From Spirodela intermedia (Eukaryota > Streptophyta > Magnoliopsida > Alismatales > Araceae): a stretch of 64,000 bases of DNA. Made by a program: the position numbers and the translations under genes. Within the stretch, counting starts at the first letter, position 1, and every line of letters starts with the position of its first letter. The stretch covers positions 4,338,501-4,402,500 of the forward strand of contig LR746281.1 in NCBI GenBank assembly GCA_902729315.2, written 5' to 3'. Shown piece after piece: positions 1-10,947 of the stretch. The notes beneath the pieces were generated by a model, which had not been told where the DNA came from, did no database searches, and was given only the letters and a program-made list of their open reading frames with translations.

Positions 1-3000
1 GTTTTAAATTAATTAAAAAAATCGCAAAAAAAGGGGGTTATATGTCGCGCGTGTACACGTGGATGCGACGTGGTAGTCGGGGCCACGTGGCAGCACGCGG
101 GGGTGGTGACACGTAGCGTATTTATATTTACTATATATATTTACTTAATAAAGTATATTGGTCTTCTGATTATCGGTAGACAAAGAATTAGTTAATCGTC
201 ATATCTTATATAACCGAATAGATTCTTTTGTTTTTCCCGTATGGGACTAAAGTGCCTTATTGCAAGACGCGTGGCGTGATCTCGTGCGTCCGATCGACAT
301 CGCGACAAATAGCGTGCGTAGATCACGTGGAATCGAGGTCCACGCGATCAGAGATCAACCACGTGCCTAAATACTTACTTAAGTGAATAAATGGCGACCG
401 TCTGATCGAGAGTTATAACGGTCCAGATTATTCACATCAGATGGACATCAAATCACATCTTAACCGCACGATCACGATCGGACGATCGTCGAATCGCAAC
501 GATTCGTGAAGAGGCGTCTCATCGCGATCGTCCATCGCGATAAACTCCATCAGATCGGACGGCCACGATCATTTCCAAATTTAATAAAATCCGTTCTTCG
601 CGACGGAAGAACTGCCCGCGATCAATCTTCAAATTCTCTTTGTTTAGAGCTCCAATTCGCGCGCCATTTTTTGCATTGTGTTCGCAACTCATTTTCGCTT
701 CTTTTGGATGTTTGATTGAAAGAATTGGAAGAAATCAAGTCTTGAACTCCTCTTTCGTCTTCGAAAATTCGGAATGAAAAGCCTTGCATCCGGCAATTAA
801 TTGGATCATTTCGAAGGCTAATTTGGGTTAGATTGTTTTTTTTCATCTTAATATTTCATCATTTAGTGTTAATTTTACTTTAAGTATTGTAGATTAAGTT
901 TAATTTAGTTTTAATTTCTGTTTTTAATCATTTCGCGTTACGAAAATTTCTCTTAACTTCAAACTTCGATTACTCTTCGAATTCTCATCCAAATCACCTG
1001 ATTTTTGATTCCGTGGATTCAAAGTTGAGTTATCTTTCTTAATATACTAAATTGCCCAACTTCTAACTTAATTTCATCGTGCGATTTGACCGAATTTCAA
1101 AGATATCTCTCAAATTTCCCTAATTCTCCGTGGATTCGACCCTTAATTACCATTATACTGATTAATTACTTTGATTAATCATAAATTGGTAAGATTAGGA
1201 CTTTGTTTTGACACTGAATCGTGTGCATTCAACGACCATACGATTTAGTCTCGTCAAGATCATTAATGTAGGCCATGGGAAATTTGTGTGTATTCATTTT
1301 AAATATGTAATTATTTGTAAGTTCTTGCTTTATCTTTATCTATTTTGCTGTAAAATTTATTAGAAAAGTGAATCAAGTGATGTCAATTAAATTAACCATC
1401 ATAATTATGCATCTTGTTGTTTATTAGATTTGTGATAACATGTTCATTATCATACAAAAATCGTAAGAATTATTCTATTCAATAACTTAAATCTTATGAT
1501 CTATCATGTTATCATATTAAAAAAATATTTCTTATTTATTTTATTTTTTTATGAAGTTTAATATTTCAAAGAATTTTTTGAATTTTTTCTCTGAGTTTTA
1601 CTGTCATAATTGATTTTTATTAATATAGATCATACTTATTGAGGGTGCAGTAGATCTCAACACTAAGGAAGATCCTACAACTATGACAAGACTTCTAAAT
1701 CTATTATTTCATATCAACTCAAGATGAAACCAACTCTCGTCCCAACTTATCACAGCCAAAGTGGCAGAAAGACAGTCACTCACAACCCTAAATCAGATGA
1801 TCTTGGATGAACTAGCTCACGAAAATACTGATATTAGTCCTAAATGTGTAATCTCATACTATCATCTAAACCCTTACACATCTAAGTTGTTATTTAAGGG
1901 TGAAAAATCTAACTTTGAAGGCCCCAACATTTAGTCAACTCAAATGAAATAACATTGAGTTTCTGCATCATTTTATAAATATGTTTTGGGTTGATTCAAG
2001 TATAGATTCACAATTTAGATCGTCATAGAAGTATACTCAAAAAGAAAATCATCTGGCCTTGACAAAATATAAAGGCCTGAGGTAAATGTTTCTGGGTCTA
2101 ATGCATTCAACACATGAACAACTATCTAAGTATTCATTGGTTTGAAATAGATAGAGTTATACTTTTGATTTTGTTAAACAATTCTTTCATGAGTGTTTTT
2201 CTTCTGATTCTTCTCTCACATCATCGAACTTCTATTTCCTCCTTTTTCTTACAGTAAATATCCCTCTTATTTACCACTCACCTCTTCTTCTTAGCCTTTA
2301 TCTCATTTCAATAGATCAATTAAATAAAATAATAGCTACCTATCACTAAATTTTCTATGTAACAACTTCAAACTTATCACAATACTCGCTTGTTTTAATA
2401 TTTAAATTAAGTTTTTTGGGATTCTAAATATTTTTGGTCAGTTAATTTTAAAGCATTTCAATGATCCTCAATTTCATTCTATCAATTTGTATTTAAAGAT
2501 AAAAATTGTATTTTCACTTTATTGTGTTTAAAGATAAAAATATTAACAATGTCATAATTATCATACTAAAATAATCAACTCTTCAAATGACACCCCTGAT
2601 TATAACAACCGCCCTCTCGTTGAGAAACTTGGTCATCATTAGGTTCCTCAGAGTTGACTTTACGTTGAAGATGCAATCTAATGTGAAACTCATATCAATA
2701 CAAATAAAAAATAACCAAGTCAGAAATCCCACAAAAGTAACAAAATGTTCACTTTAGATATAGGTTGGGACCGTCAAACTAGATCTACTACATCAGCACT
2801 AAGCCATTATATTTAGTCATCGAGATGTCACAGCAGCTGGTAAGAGGACTTGGGGGATCACAGTAGTAGGAAAGGACAGGGGCTGGTCTTGTAGGGCAGA
2901 GCTAAAATCATTTCATTTGGAATTAATCCAGACCTTTGACAATTCAAAGAGTGAGGCATTGAAATTGAGATCTTACCATGCTGGTGACTGCAGGCTCACT

Positions 3001-3476
3001 ACCAAAATGGTGAGAGGCACACCACCACAGCCGTGTGCAGATTGTCTCACATAGGTTAAGATAACTCATGCAGGTTGGGTCTTAGAACAACGGAGATTAC
3101 TACAAGTTGATGAATGTTGCTGGAGTAGTATGGAGGAGGCATATAATAATCAGATAGTTAAAAACATTTTGAGGGAGTTTATTGGAACAGAAAATAAAAA
3201 ACACTGAATATTTGAGCGGCAACATTGAATATACTGAGATCCGGTCAAGATGATGCAGACGTTCAGACAATAATAAGATGTACAGACTAACAATCCAGAT
3301 TTTAAACAGCACATGCTATCAGATTGACACACCGCACATTTGTTTGGGGATCGGAGAAGATTACATCATGATCGGACATACATGCAAGGAATCGCCAGAG
3401 GCCTTACCGAACATCTGCCTGCTATCTCACTGACGTGCTTTCAGTATGGATCTATCACCCCATGATCGCCCCGCAA
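1..3476. other. AT-rich intergenic DNA, no gene recognised
   Basis: No long reading frame or conserved protein motif is visible on either strand. Bases 240-620 are unusually rich in CGATC/GATCG words. From about 850 to 2600 the DNA is strongly AT-rich with short homopolymer runs, as in decayed transposon sequence, but I could not recognise an element. The last 600 bases probably include the 3' untranslated region of the ARM/TPR gene, which is transcribed leftward. Confidence 0.5.
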
Positions 3477-6052
3477 CTAATTGACTTCGTTACTTTTCTC
3501 TTCTCTGTCATCATTCCCAATGTCACTCTCACTTGCTGTTTCCCACTCAGAATCATCAGCCTCCCGATCACAAACTTCACCGCCACCACTATTACAATGG
3601 ACACCTCCATGCTTTTCGGCAGCTTCTCTGAATAACCATGCTGCACGCATCTGCTTCTTGACCATCCGTTCGGCATAATCTGGAATTTTATTCGGTTTAA
3701 CTGAGAGGTCAGGATCGTTTGACTGGGAACACTCGTTGATAAATAGTATAGCGTCCAACAAGCTCTCCTTGGACAGTCCAAGCATGTCATAAGCCTGGGC
3801 TCTTCTCCACAGGCTTTTGGCATGGCGATTAGGGGGGCTGTGGACACACAATGCCCGAGTGGCATCGCTAATGGCTGCAAGGGGTTGCTGCAGGAGAAGA
3901 TGGCACTGAGCTCTATTACTGTACAAAACAACTCGTTCTTTTTTCGACCGCATGGGGCACAGGGCCAGTGCTTCGGTGTATTTTAATGCAGCTCCAGCTA
4001 TATTTCCTGACGAGAATAGAGAATTCCCTTCCAGCTTGACAACCAGTGTGGCAGCCTGCTTTATATGAAGATCCTCCTTTGGCACCTTCTTTTCCCATTT
4101 TAACCTCTGTTTGGAATTTGTAACTTCCTCAATCTGTTTCCTGGCGTTGCTCCCAATCGAAGAATGTCCAGTTCCCAGTGTTTGAATGCATTCTTGAAGG
4201 ACACAGACGATCATGTCGCCAAGCTTCTTGTTGTCACCAAGTGTTGATATCTCAGCCAAGTCTACTAGTACAGGAGTGACCTTATTGATGACCTGTAAGT
4301 GAGCAACAACGTGAATTAGATAGAATCCAAAATCATAAATCAAAGTTAGTTCACTAGGTCCGCTGGATCTGTATATGGACATCATTAAAATTTCGCCTGG
4401 CTCTCTGGATTGATAGACTTCCAACATCCTGGTTACCTAAGCACGTTAAGAGCACTGACTATTAAATCTAGTTTTTTTTTCTTTTTTTTTCCTGCTAAAG
4501 TAAAGCAAGCCACCCCGATACGTTCTTGAAGGTCTTTGGTTCTTTCTAAAACAAGGAAATTCTACCAGCAGACATCAGATACTGTTTCATCAAAGATTTG
4601 AAAATAACAAACCTTCGGTTAAACAAGCAGTTTAATCTAGAAATAAGAGATCCACTCTCGAGTGTGCAGTGAGGAAGGCTATCAAGCAAGTTTTTTCAAT
4701 TATTGTGCCTATCCCGGAATCATTTTCCATACAGAGAAAAGGGAAAAAGAACATGGAAGCATCATTCCTGATCCTGGCAAGCAACTACTACAAGAAAAAA
4801 GCCCATTTACATGAAGACTTGTAAAAATTCCTGATCTGGAAATATTCACATATTTCTGGAAAGTAAACTTTTTCTTTCTAGACGGTCGGTAACGCATAGG
4901 ACTGAAATGAGTTTCACATCTCGAGCTGTGGCAAATCTTTCACAAAGTGAGATAAATCACATCTTATATAATAACCCAATCAGTTGTAATGCAGAGAAAC
5001 AACCAATCTTATGAAGAAAAATAGAAAAAATGGCGACAGATGAAATCAGAAAATGGTGAGAAAGAGATAATTAAATTTATCACCTTGTGGCAGGTACTCG
5101 GATCCTTGAGCAGCCAGAGAAGACAATCGACAGCCATGTATTGCCAGTCATCTGAGGAACGGGCAATGCTGCATAGTGCTTCAATAACAGATGGTAAACC
5201 AGAAACAGGACCCCTGCCCAGCTTATGATGGCAAATTGTTCGGAGTAAACCAATACCAGCGGGTGAATTCTCATTAACAAGTCCTCCCCACATACTAGGT
5301 AACTTAATCAAAAACTCCGGCTTGCATATAACAGAAAGAAACTCTTGCTTGAAAGCAAAGCAATTAATCAACTGAAGAGACCAGCACTGCAACTGACTCG
5401 CCCATTCTTCAGCCTTCCTGGATTCCATCTCCACTCCACCCATGCCACGTGTCAAAAGATCACAGTGGTAGCTAAGTCTTCTGTCGGGATATTGATAGAA
5501 ATGCGAGTAAACAATCTCCAAGGAACTCATTGCGAGCTGAATGGAAAGCTCCAGAACTTCCCCATGACTTGCCACCGCAGGAAATGTGCTGGCATATGTA
5601 GCCAAGTGTCCTAGGGCTCTGACCGCAACCCTTTGCTCAACCCACGTTAACCTTCCTCTCAATAGTTCAACCAAAGGGGGTATGATCCCAGCATGAACTG
5701 CACTTTCAGCGAATTCCTCCATATTCATGGTGTAAGATCCAATTATATGAGCGGCATAATATGGAATATAAATGTTCTGATCATGAGAAAGCCAACGCCG
5801 ATTTTTTAGACCCTTCCATATCAATGAAGACATGCATTCAAATATTCCGAGGTCAATGAACTCAGGATCATTAGGATGAGACATAGCGGTGTTCCAAAGC
5901 CCACTGATGGGAAGAACCTGCCCGTCATCATCCTGAGAAGGAAGTTCTCTGAAAAACTTTATTATACTTGATCTGCGTTTATTTGGATTTCCCTCCTTCA
6001 TGACACAGAAGAAGCATCCAGGGTATGGACAATCAGAAGAAACTTTGTCCAT
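3477..6052 (-). CDS. ARM-repeat / TPR plant protein, two coding exons
   Basis: The exons are 6052-5084 and 4292-3477, giving about 594 residues. The 791-base intron has donor AAG|GTGATA and acceptor TTACAG|GTC and keeps the frame across CHK|VINK. The ATG at 6052 opens MDKVSSDCPYPGCFF, the start I know from plant homologues. Residues 1-360 are helical ARM-type repeats, including AVRALGHLATYAS. Residues 402-510 carry TPR motifs (EGNSLFSSGNIAGAALKY, YSNRAQCHLLLQQ). The tail is acidic (DDSEWETASESD). The family is plant-specific, conserved and poorly characterised; a co-chaperone or scaffold role is inference from the TPR part. The tail ends after SNEVN, shorter than homologues I recall, so either a last exon is missed or the tail is truncated. 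The leader lies upstream of 6052. Confidence 0.88.
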
Positions 6053-8316
6053 ATGCTCTCTTAAGTGACCAACTTTTTATTAGATTGCATGAAATCTCAC
6101 CAGCTCAGAAGCCCAAAAGAAACCATTCAGTCGTTGAGCTGCATTAAATAGAGAAAACACGGAAAATAAGTTTCCACCAAGTGTCAAACAAATTTCCACC
6201 AATATGGCCACCATCAAGTAAAGGAAAATTAAAAGGGACAGCATAATGGTGAAGAGACTAAATAAATACAGTCTGCAATGAGGGAAGAAAAGAAAAAGGC
6301 TGCATCCTTGAAGAATGCTGGACTCAAAACCTCAGCAGAAATTAATGATGCAAGCGGAGTCCATGTAATGAGGTTGCATGCAAGATGCAGATCCCGAGTA
6401 TTGCTTTTTACTGTATCATAAAGGCTACTACTCTGACCCACGGTGCCTTTGTTACCCTATTCTTCATTCTCTCAAAATACAAGTAGAAAATCGTCCACAT
6501 CGAAGGGGCTGCTGGGCTGTAAGTTACCCATACGTAATAAAGAAAGTTAAGGACATAGATATTTGTTCTAACCAAAAAACAGTAAAAACTCCTTTTGGCT
6601 ATAAAACCGTCACAAATACTTTTGAACCATGCCCCAGAAGCGGATATGAAAAGTTTTGAACAGCAGGCAGTGGTATCCGCACAGAGAATTCCATTCGAGC
6701 AGACAGGCGCCTCATGAGGAGGAATTCTATTAACTGTCGCCGCCACATTTATTTTTTCGGCTCCAAAACATTTAAAGGAGAAGTAGGAAAGGCTTAAGCT
6801 GGCACAAGTGTAGCTTAAAGAATTCTTCAGTGATACAGTTTCCGTTTTTAGATAGTTTGGGAGTGACCCTACCCTCGACAAGGAAAAATAGAAACTCCAA
6901 GTAAACCAGCCGAACGAAATGCCATCGTTCACGTATTCTGTCAGCGAGCAATTACATTACGCAACGAAACCGAGAACATTCCCATCGTCCAAAGAACGAA
7001 ATGAAGCAATCCCCACCAGAACACGATGAGGGATTGTAAGAATGAGAATTCACTCGTTACCCATGAGGTCCAAAGGGTCGAGCCCTAAAAGGTCTTGCCA
7101 GCAAGCAAGAAGCAAATTTCAGCAAAAGCCCACAAAGTGAAGAAAAAACACCAAACAAGAGCGGAAAAAAGAAGAAAATCTCTGCACACTGAGGCATTGA
7201 GAGAGACAACCGACGAACTCGGAGGATGCATCGCAAGCTGCATTCCATTATGGACTCAGTCAGATGATACGCTGCGAATGGGGCCAAAAAGGTTTGCAAC
7301 GAAGAAACCAAGCTCGATTCTCAAGCTTCCAGTGCGTGTCTTGCTTTTATCTGAGCAGAAGAAGTGATCAAGCCAAAGTCCGTAGCGGACGGAAAGAAGA
7401 AGGCAGGGCAGAGATTAAGACACACAGAGAAAGAGCCAATGGAAACGAACTGATGGTACCTAGGGAGGAAGCGAGAGCCGCCGCGAAAAGCGGCGGACTG
7501 GTAGATCGAGAAACAGACGGACCACTTTGGAAAGCACGAAGCTCCCAGACAAGCTATGAGCTACATTCACTGCCAACCTCTCTATTCAATGCTCCACGCA
7601 TCCAATGGATCTTCCCACTCTTCTTAGTAGCGGTGAGGTGCCGGTTTTGACACAGAGAGAGAGAGAGGGAGAGAGAGGACGGGCGCCGAGGCGGCGGCTG
7701 CTGCTTGATTAGGATTGGGAACTATCTTAATGATTTAGTTTAGCTCCCCAAGACGACGAAATTGCGAAAGATGTCCCTCGCCGACGGCCGTTCCTGGCAG
7801 ATCATCCGACCCGTAACGGATCATATCACCCAGAGACCGGACTTCTCCAAACGGGTGGAATCAGCAAATCGGATGTCGACACTCCGACCGCGTTGGGATG
7901 TTGACCGCTCCGGCGGCCTTCTTCGGTAAGTCAACCAAAGTTGGCCCCCACTCCTGCCCGCTCCTCATCCGGCTATCCCTCATCCTACTGACTCGACCCA
8001 CTCCTCTGCGACGCATTGAGAGACTCTTGAGACAACAAGACCTAGAGAAAGAGGGGCCAAACAGAGTGGACGTTCTTCGGCAGCAAACAATGCTGGTTGA
8101 GTAGAGAAAAGACGACTAGCCAAGATTTGGACTCGGAGGGCTAATATTTCTGCATAAACAGGGGAAACGCGAGGAGGTCAACGCCCGTATCTATTCTGTA
8201 CCTTCGATCAGCCGTCCACACAATGTGCTGGTTGGTAGCCTACATCACATCTACTCTCCTCTTCCTGGTTCTGCTTGTTTACAACGAAAATGGTTTGTCT
8301 CTAAGTTAAATAAACA
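6053..8316. other. Leader/promoter of the ARM/TPR gene and 3' side of the FAR1-like gene
   Basis: No additional protein is recognisable. The stretch upstream of 6052 probably holds the 5' untranslated region and perhaps a leader intron of the ARM/TPR gene. A (GA)n tract at about 7653-7677 resembles plant core-promoter or leader repeats. Bases 8100-8316 should hold the 3' untranslated region of the leftward FAR1-like gene. The GC-rich reading frames between 7050 and 7650 have no family signature. Confidence 0.35.
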
Positions 8317-10947
8317 TCAGCCTGCGGCCTCTGCTACCACCGAATCCTTCTTGTCGGTGTCGCTGTTCTCCTTCTCCACCGCCCCAGCCCTCGACGCGCG
8401 CTTCTTCACACCCTTCGCACCCATACCTCTCTTCTGAGATGACAGCTTTCCCTGCTTCCTGTTTTTCTGCGACTTGATGAAGTTCTGTAATGTCTGCTGC
8501 TCCTTCTTCTGCTTTGCGGAGATGACCTCGGCGAAGGCCCTCTGCAGCGCCTCTTTGGCGACCTTGTAAAACTCCGTCGAGGACGCCCCCTCCTTGGCGC
8601 ATTTCATCGCCTCGCGGCACAGGTCGTTGTACCTCGCGGTCGAGGGATCGTCACCGGCGGCCCCGCCGCCGCCGCCGCCCCAGAGCCCGCCGGCGCTGCA
8701 CTCCTCCGAAACCACGTTGCTCTTCGCGTTCCTCGTCCAGCGCTTGATGATGTAATCCTTCGGCAGCGTGCGTATGCCGACGATGATGAAGACCCGCAGG
8801 GCGTGCCGGCACAGGATGCCGGAGAACTCGAACATACCGCAGCTGCATGTCGCCCTGTTGGAGGAGGCGTTGTGGCTGACCATGTAGGCGCCGCGGGCGT
8901 CGACGGTCTTGGTCACGCAGTACTTGCTGACGATCCCGTCCTCGATCTTGTCCACATGGTAGCCCAGGGACTCCACAAACTCCTCCTGAAACCTGTCGAA
9001 CAGCGTCCTCGTGTAGATGCCGGCCGCCTGCTTCTCCATGGGGGAGGCCGTCTTCAAGAAAGGCTTGTTGAACAGGGTGTCGAAGTCGGCCTGAGCCTCC
9101 TTCTCGTAACGGCACGCCAACGCCTGCCCGAGCTGCCTGACGGCCACCCGCAGCTGTGTCTTAGCGGTGAGGTACTTGTCGGCGGCTCTGACGACGCTCT
9201 CCGGCCGCGTGGTCCCGACGACTTCGGCGAAGAAGGTGTCCTTGAGGTACGCGGGGGCCCAGTGGTGGCGGATGTCGTACAGGGACTGCAGGTAGGCGTT
9301 GTCTCTGAGATGGTACTTGTCGAGGAGGGACTCCCAGCAGGAGTCGAAGGCCTCGCAGGACTCGGTCTCGTCGACGCATCGGCTCAGGTCCGCCCCGAAG
9401 CCGGCGTGCGCGCCGCACACGTCGGAGAGCTCCTCATGTATCCTCCTGATGACGCTGCTCTTGCAGAAGCGGTGGCGGGTGCCGGGGAACACCTTGGAGA
9501 CCGCCGCCGCCATGCAGGAGTTGAGATCGGTCACAAAGGAGACCGGAGCGCGGCCGGACATGGCCAGCAACCAGTTCTCGAACAGCCAGACGAAGGACGC
9601 CTCGGAGTCGTCCACCAGCAGGGCGCAGCCGAACACGGCGGGCTGCAGGTGGTGGTTCACGCCGGCGAAGGTCACCAGGGGGATCATGTTCTTGTCGTTC
9701 ACGGAGGAGGTGTCGAAGGTGACGGCGTCGCCGAAGTAGTGATAGGCCATCCTGGCCTTGGCGTCCGCCCAGAGGATGTTGACCATGTAGCCGTGCTCCA
9801 CCTGCAGGGAGTAGAAGAAAGCGGGGCTCTCGGCCTGGGCCTTCTTGAAGTACTCCAGGAGACCTTGGGCGTCCTCGGGGCCCAGGTCGTTGTACCGGAC
9901 CTCCCTGGGGAAGTGGGACTCTTGGCGGTTCAGCAGGAGGTTGCGCGTGTCGGCGAAGTTCTTGGCGATGACGAGGATCTCCCCCTGCGAGCGGACGCAC
10001 CTCACCCGGCTCGGCGGGGCCGGCGCCAGCGGGTGGCTGTGATCGACGATGAGCTTTGAGACCACCCACTTCCCCCCGTCCTTGCGGATGATCTCGAACA
10101 GGGCGTCGCAGCCGTCCCTGCAGGAGGAGGGATCCGGGTGGTGGTGCCCCTGGCCCAGCTTGCCGTCCTCGAAACTCTCCCTGCCGGAGTGGTATCGGTG
10201 CTTGGAGCAGACCAGCTTCAGCATCTTCAGGGTCTCGTCGTGCAGGGAGCGGCGGGACTGGCGGACGCGCGCCTCGAAGCCCACGCGGCTTGCGTAGGCG
10301 TAGTAGAAGGTCCTCGCCGTCTCCAGCGAGTCGAACTCCATGCCCAGATACGGCTCCATTGCGCCGTCCCCTTCCGTGGCGATGTAGTGGACCCTGCTCG
10401 GCATCCCCACCTCGTGGTTGTGCTCCTTCACCAGCTTGGTGACCACCCACCGGCCGTCACCCTTGCGGATCACCTCGAGCATCGCCTTGCAGCCCTCCCG
10501 GATGGAGGCCGCCCGCTTCCTCGTCTTCTTCCCCTCGACGATGCGCTTCTCTCTGCTCCAGCCTTCCCGCGAGCACACGAAGCGGAGCATGATCACCGTC
10601 TCGTTGCATTTGGAGCGCCGCGACCGGGCTATGCGAACGCAGAACCCGATGCGGCCGGCGTAGGCGATGTAGAAGGTCTTCGCCGCCTCCCCGGATTCGA
10701 ACTCCATGCCCACGTAGGGCTCCAGCCGGTGGTCGCCGTCCGTATCGAAAAGATCCCGCCGGGCATTAGTGTCCACCACCTCCAGGGAGGAGTGGTCCAT
10801 ATGCTCCTGCATCTGGGCTTCATGCTCCCCGACAGAAACATGGACGTGGGGGCTGACGCCCAGCGTTGCCCAGAAATTGATGCTGTCGTCCTCAAGATCC
10901 ACATGCTCCTCTATCAGCCCATCATCCCCGCTTCCATTGGCATCCAT
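8317..10947 (-). CDS. FAR1-RELATED SEQUENCE (FRS) protein with two FAR1 domains, divergent transposase core
   Basis: One uninterrupted exon encodes about 876 residues from the ATG at 10947 (MDANGSG). A longer in-frame ATG at 11043 would translate a TG/TC microsatellite and is unlikely. Domains in order: FAR1 zinc-binding domain 1 (about 76-182; EPYVGMEF, VCSREGW, EHNHE); a second FAR1 domain (about 198-306; EPYLGMEF, VCSKH, DHSHP); MULE transposase-like region (about 350-510; WADAKARM, TFDTS, VTDLN); SWIM zinc finger (about 701-720; CSC, LCRH); basic tail. FAR1/FHY3 proteins are transcription factors domesticated from Mutator-like transposases. Compared with the neighbouring paralogue this copy has TFDTSS for TFDTTY, VTDLNSC for VTDRDKA and FCKSSV for FCKWHI, so it has lost the His of the CxxH motif. 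No frameshift is seen. It is transcribed away from the partner at 13136. Confidence 0.92.
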   Translation of the reverse strand: MDANGSGDDGLIEEHVDLEDDSINFWATLGVSPHVHVSVGEHEAQMQEHMDHSSLEVVDTNARRDLFDTDGDHRLEPYVGMEFESGEAAKTFYIAYAGRIGFCVRIARSRRSKCNETVIMLRFVCSREGWSREKRIVEGKKTRKRAASIREGCKAMLEVIRKGDGRWVVTKLVKEHNHEVGMPSRVHYIATEGDGAMEPYLGMEFDSLETARTFYYAYASRVGFEARVRQSRRSLHDETLKMLKLVCSKHRYHSGRESFEDGKLGQGHHHPDPSSCRDGCDALFEIIRKDGGKWVVSKLIVDHSHPLAPAPPSRVRCVRSQGEILVIAKNFADTRNLLLNRQESHFPREVRYNDLGPEDAQGLLEYFKKAQAESPAFFYSLQVEHGYMVNILWADAKARMAYHYFGDAVTFDTSSVNDKNMIPLVTFAGVNHHLQPAVFGCALLVDDSEASFVWLFENWLLAMSGRAPVSFVTDLNSCMAAAVSKVFPGTRHRFCKSSVIRRIHEELSDVCGAHAGFGADLSRCVDETESCEAFDSCWESLLDKYHLRDNAYLQSLYDIRHHWAPAYLKDTFFAEVVGTTRPESVVRAADKYLTAKTQLRVAVRQLGQALACRYEKEAQADFDTLFNKPFLKTASPMEKQAAGIYTRTLFDRFQEEFVESLGYHVDKIEDGIVSKYCVTKTVDARGAYMVSHNASSNRATCSCGMFEFSGILCRHALRVFIIVGIRTLPKDYIIKRWTRNAKSNVVSEECSAGGLWGGGGGGAAGDDPSTARYNDLCREAMKCAKEGASSTEFYKVAKEALQRAFAEVISAKQKKEQQTLQNFIKSQKNRKQGKLSSQKRGMGAKGVKKRASRAGAVEKENSDTDKKDSVVAEAAG

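Noticed and set aside
8803-10059. 418-codon plus-strand reading frame
   Set aside because: It lies antisense to the FRS coding exon. Its Val/Gly/Leu-rich product is the usual shadow of GC-rich third positions and has no family motif.
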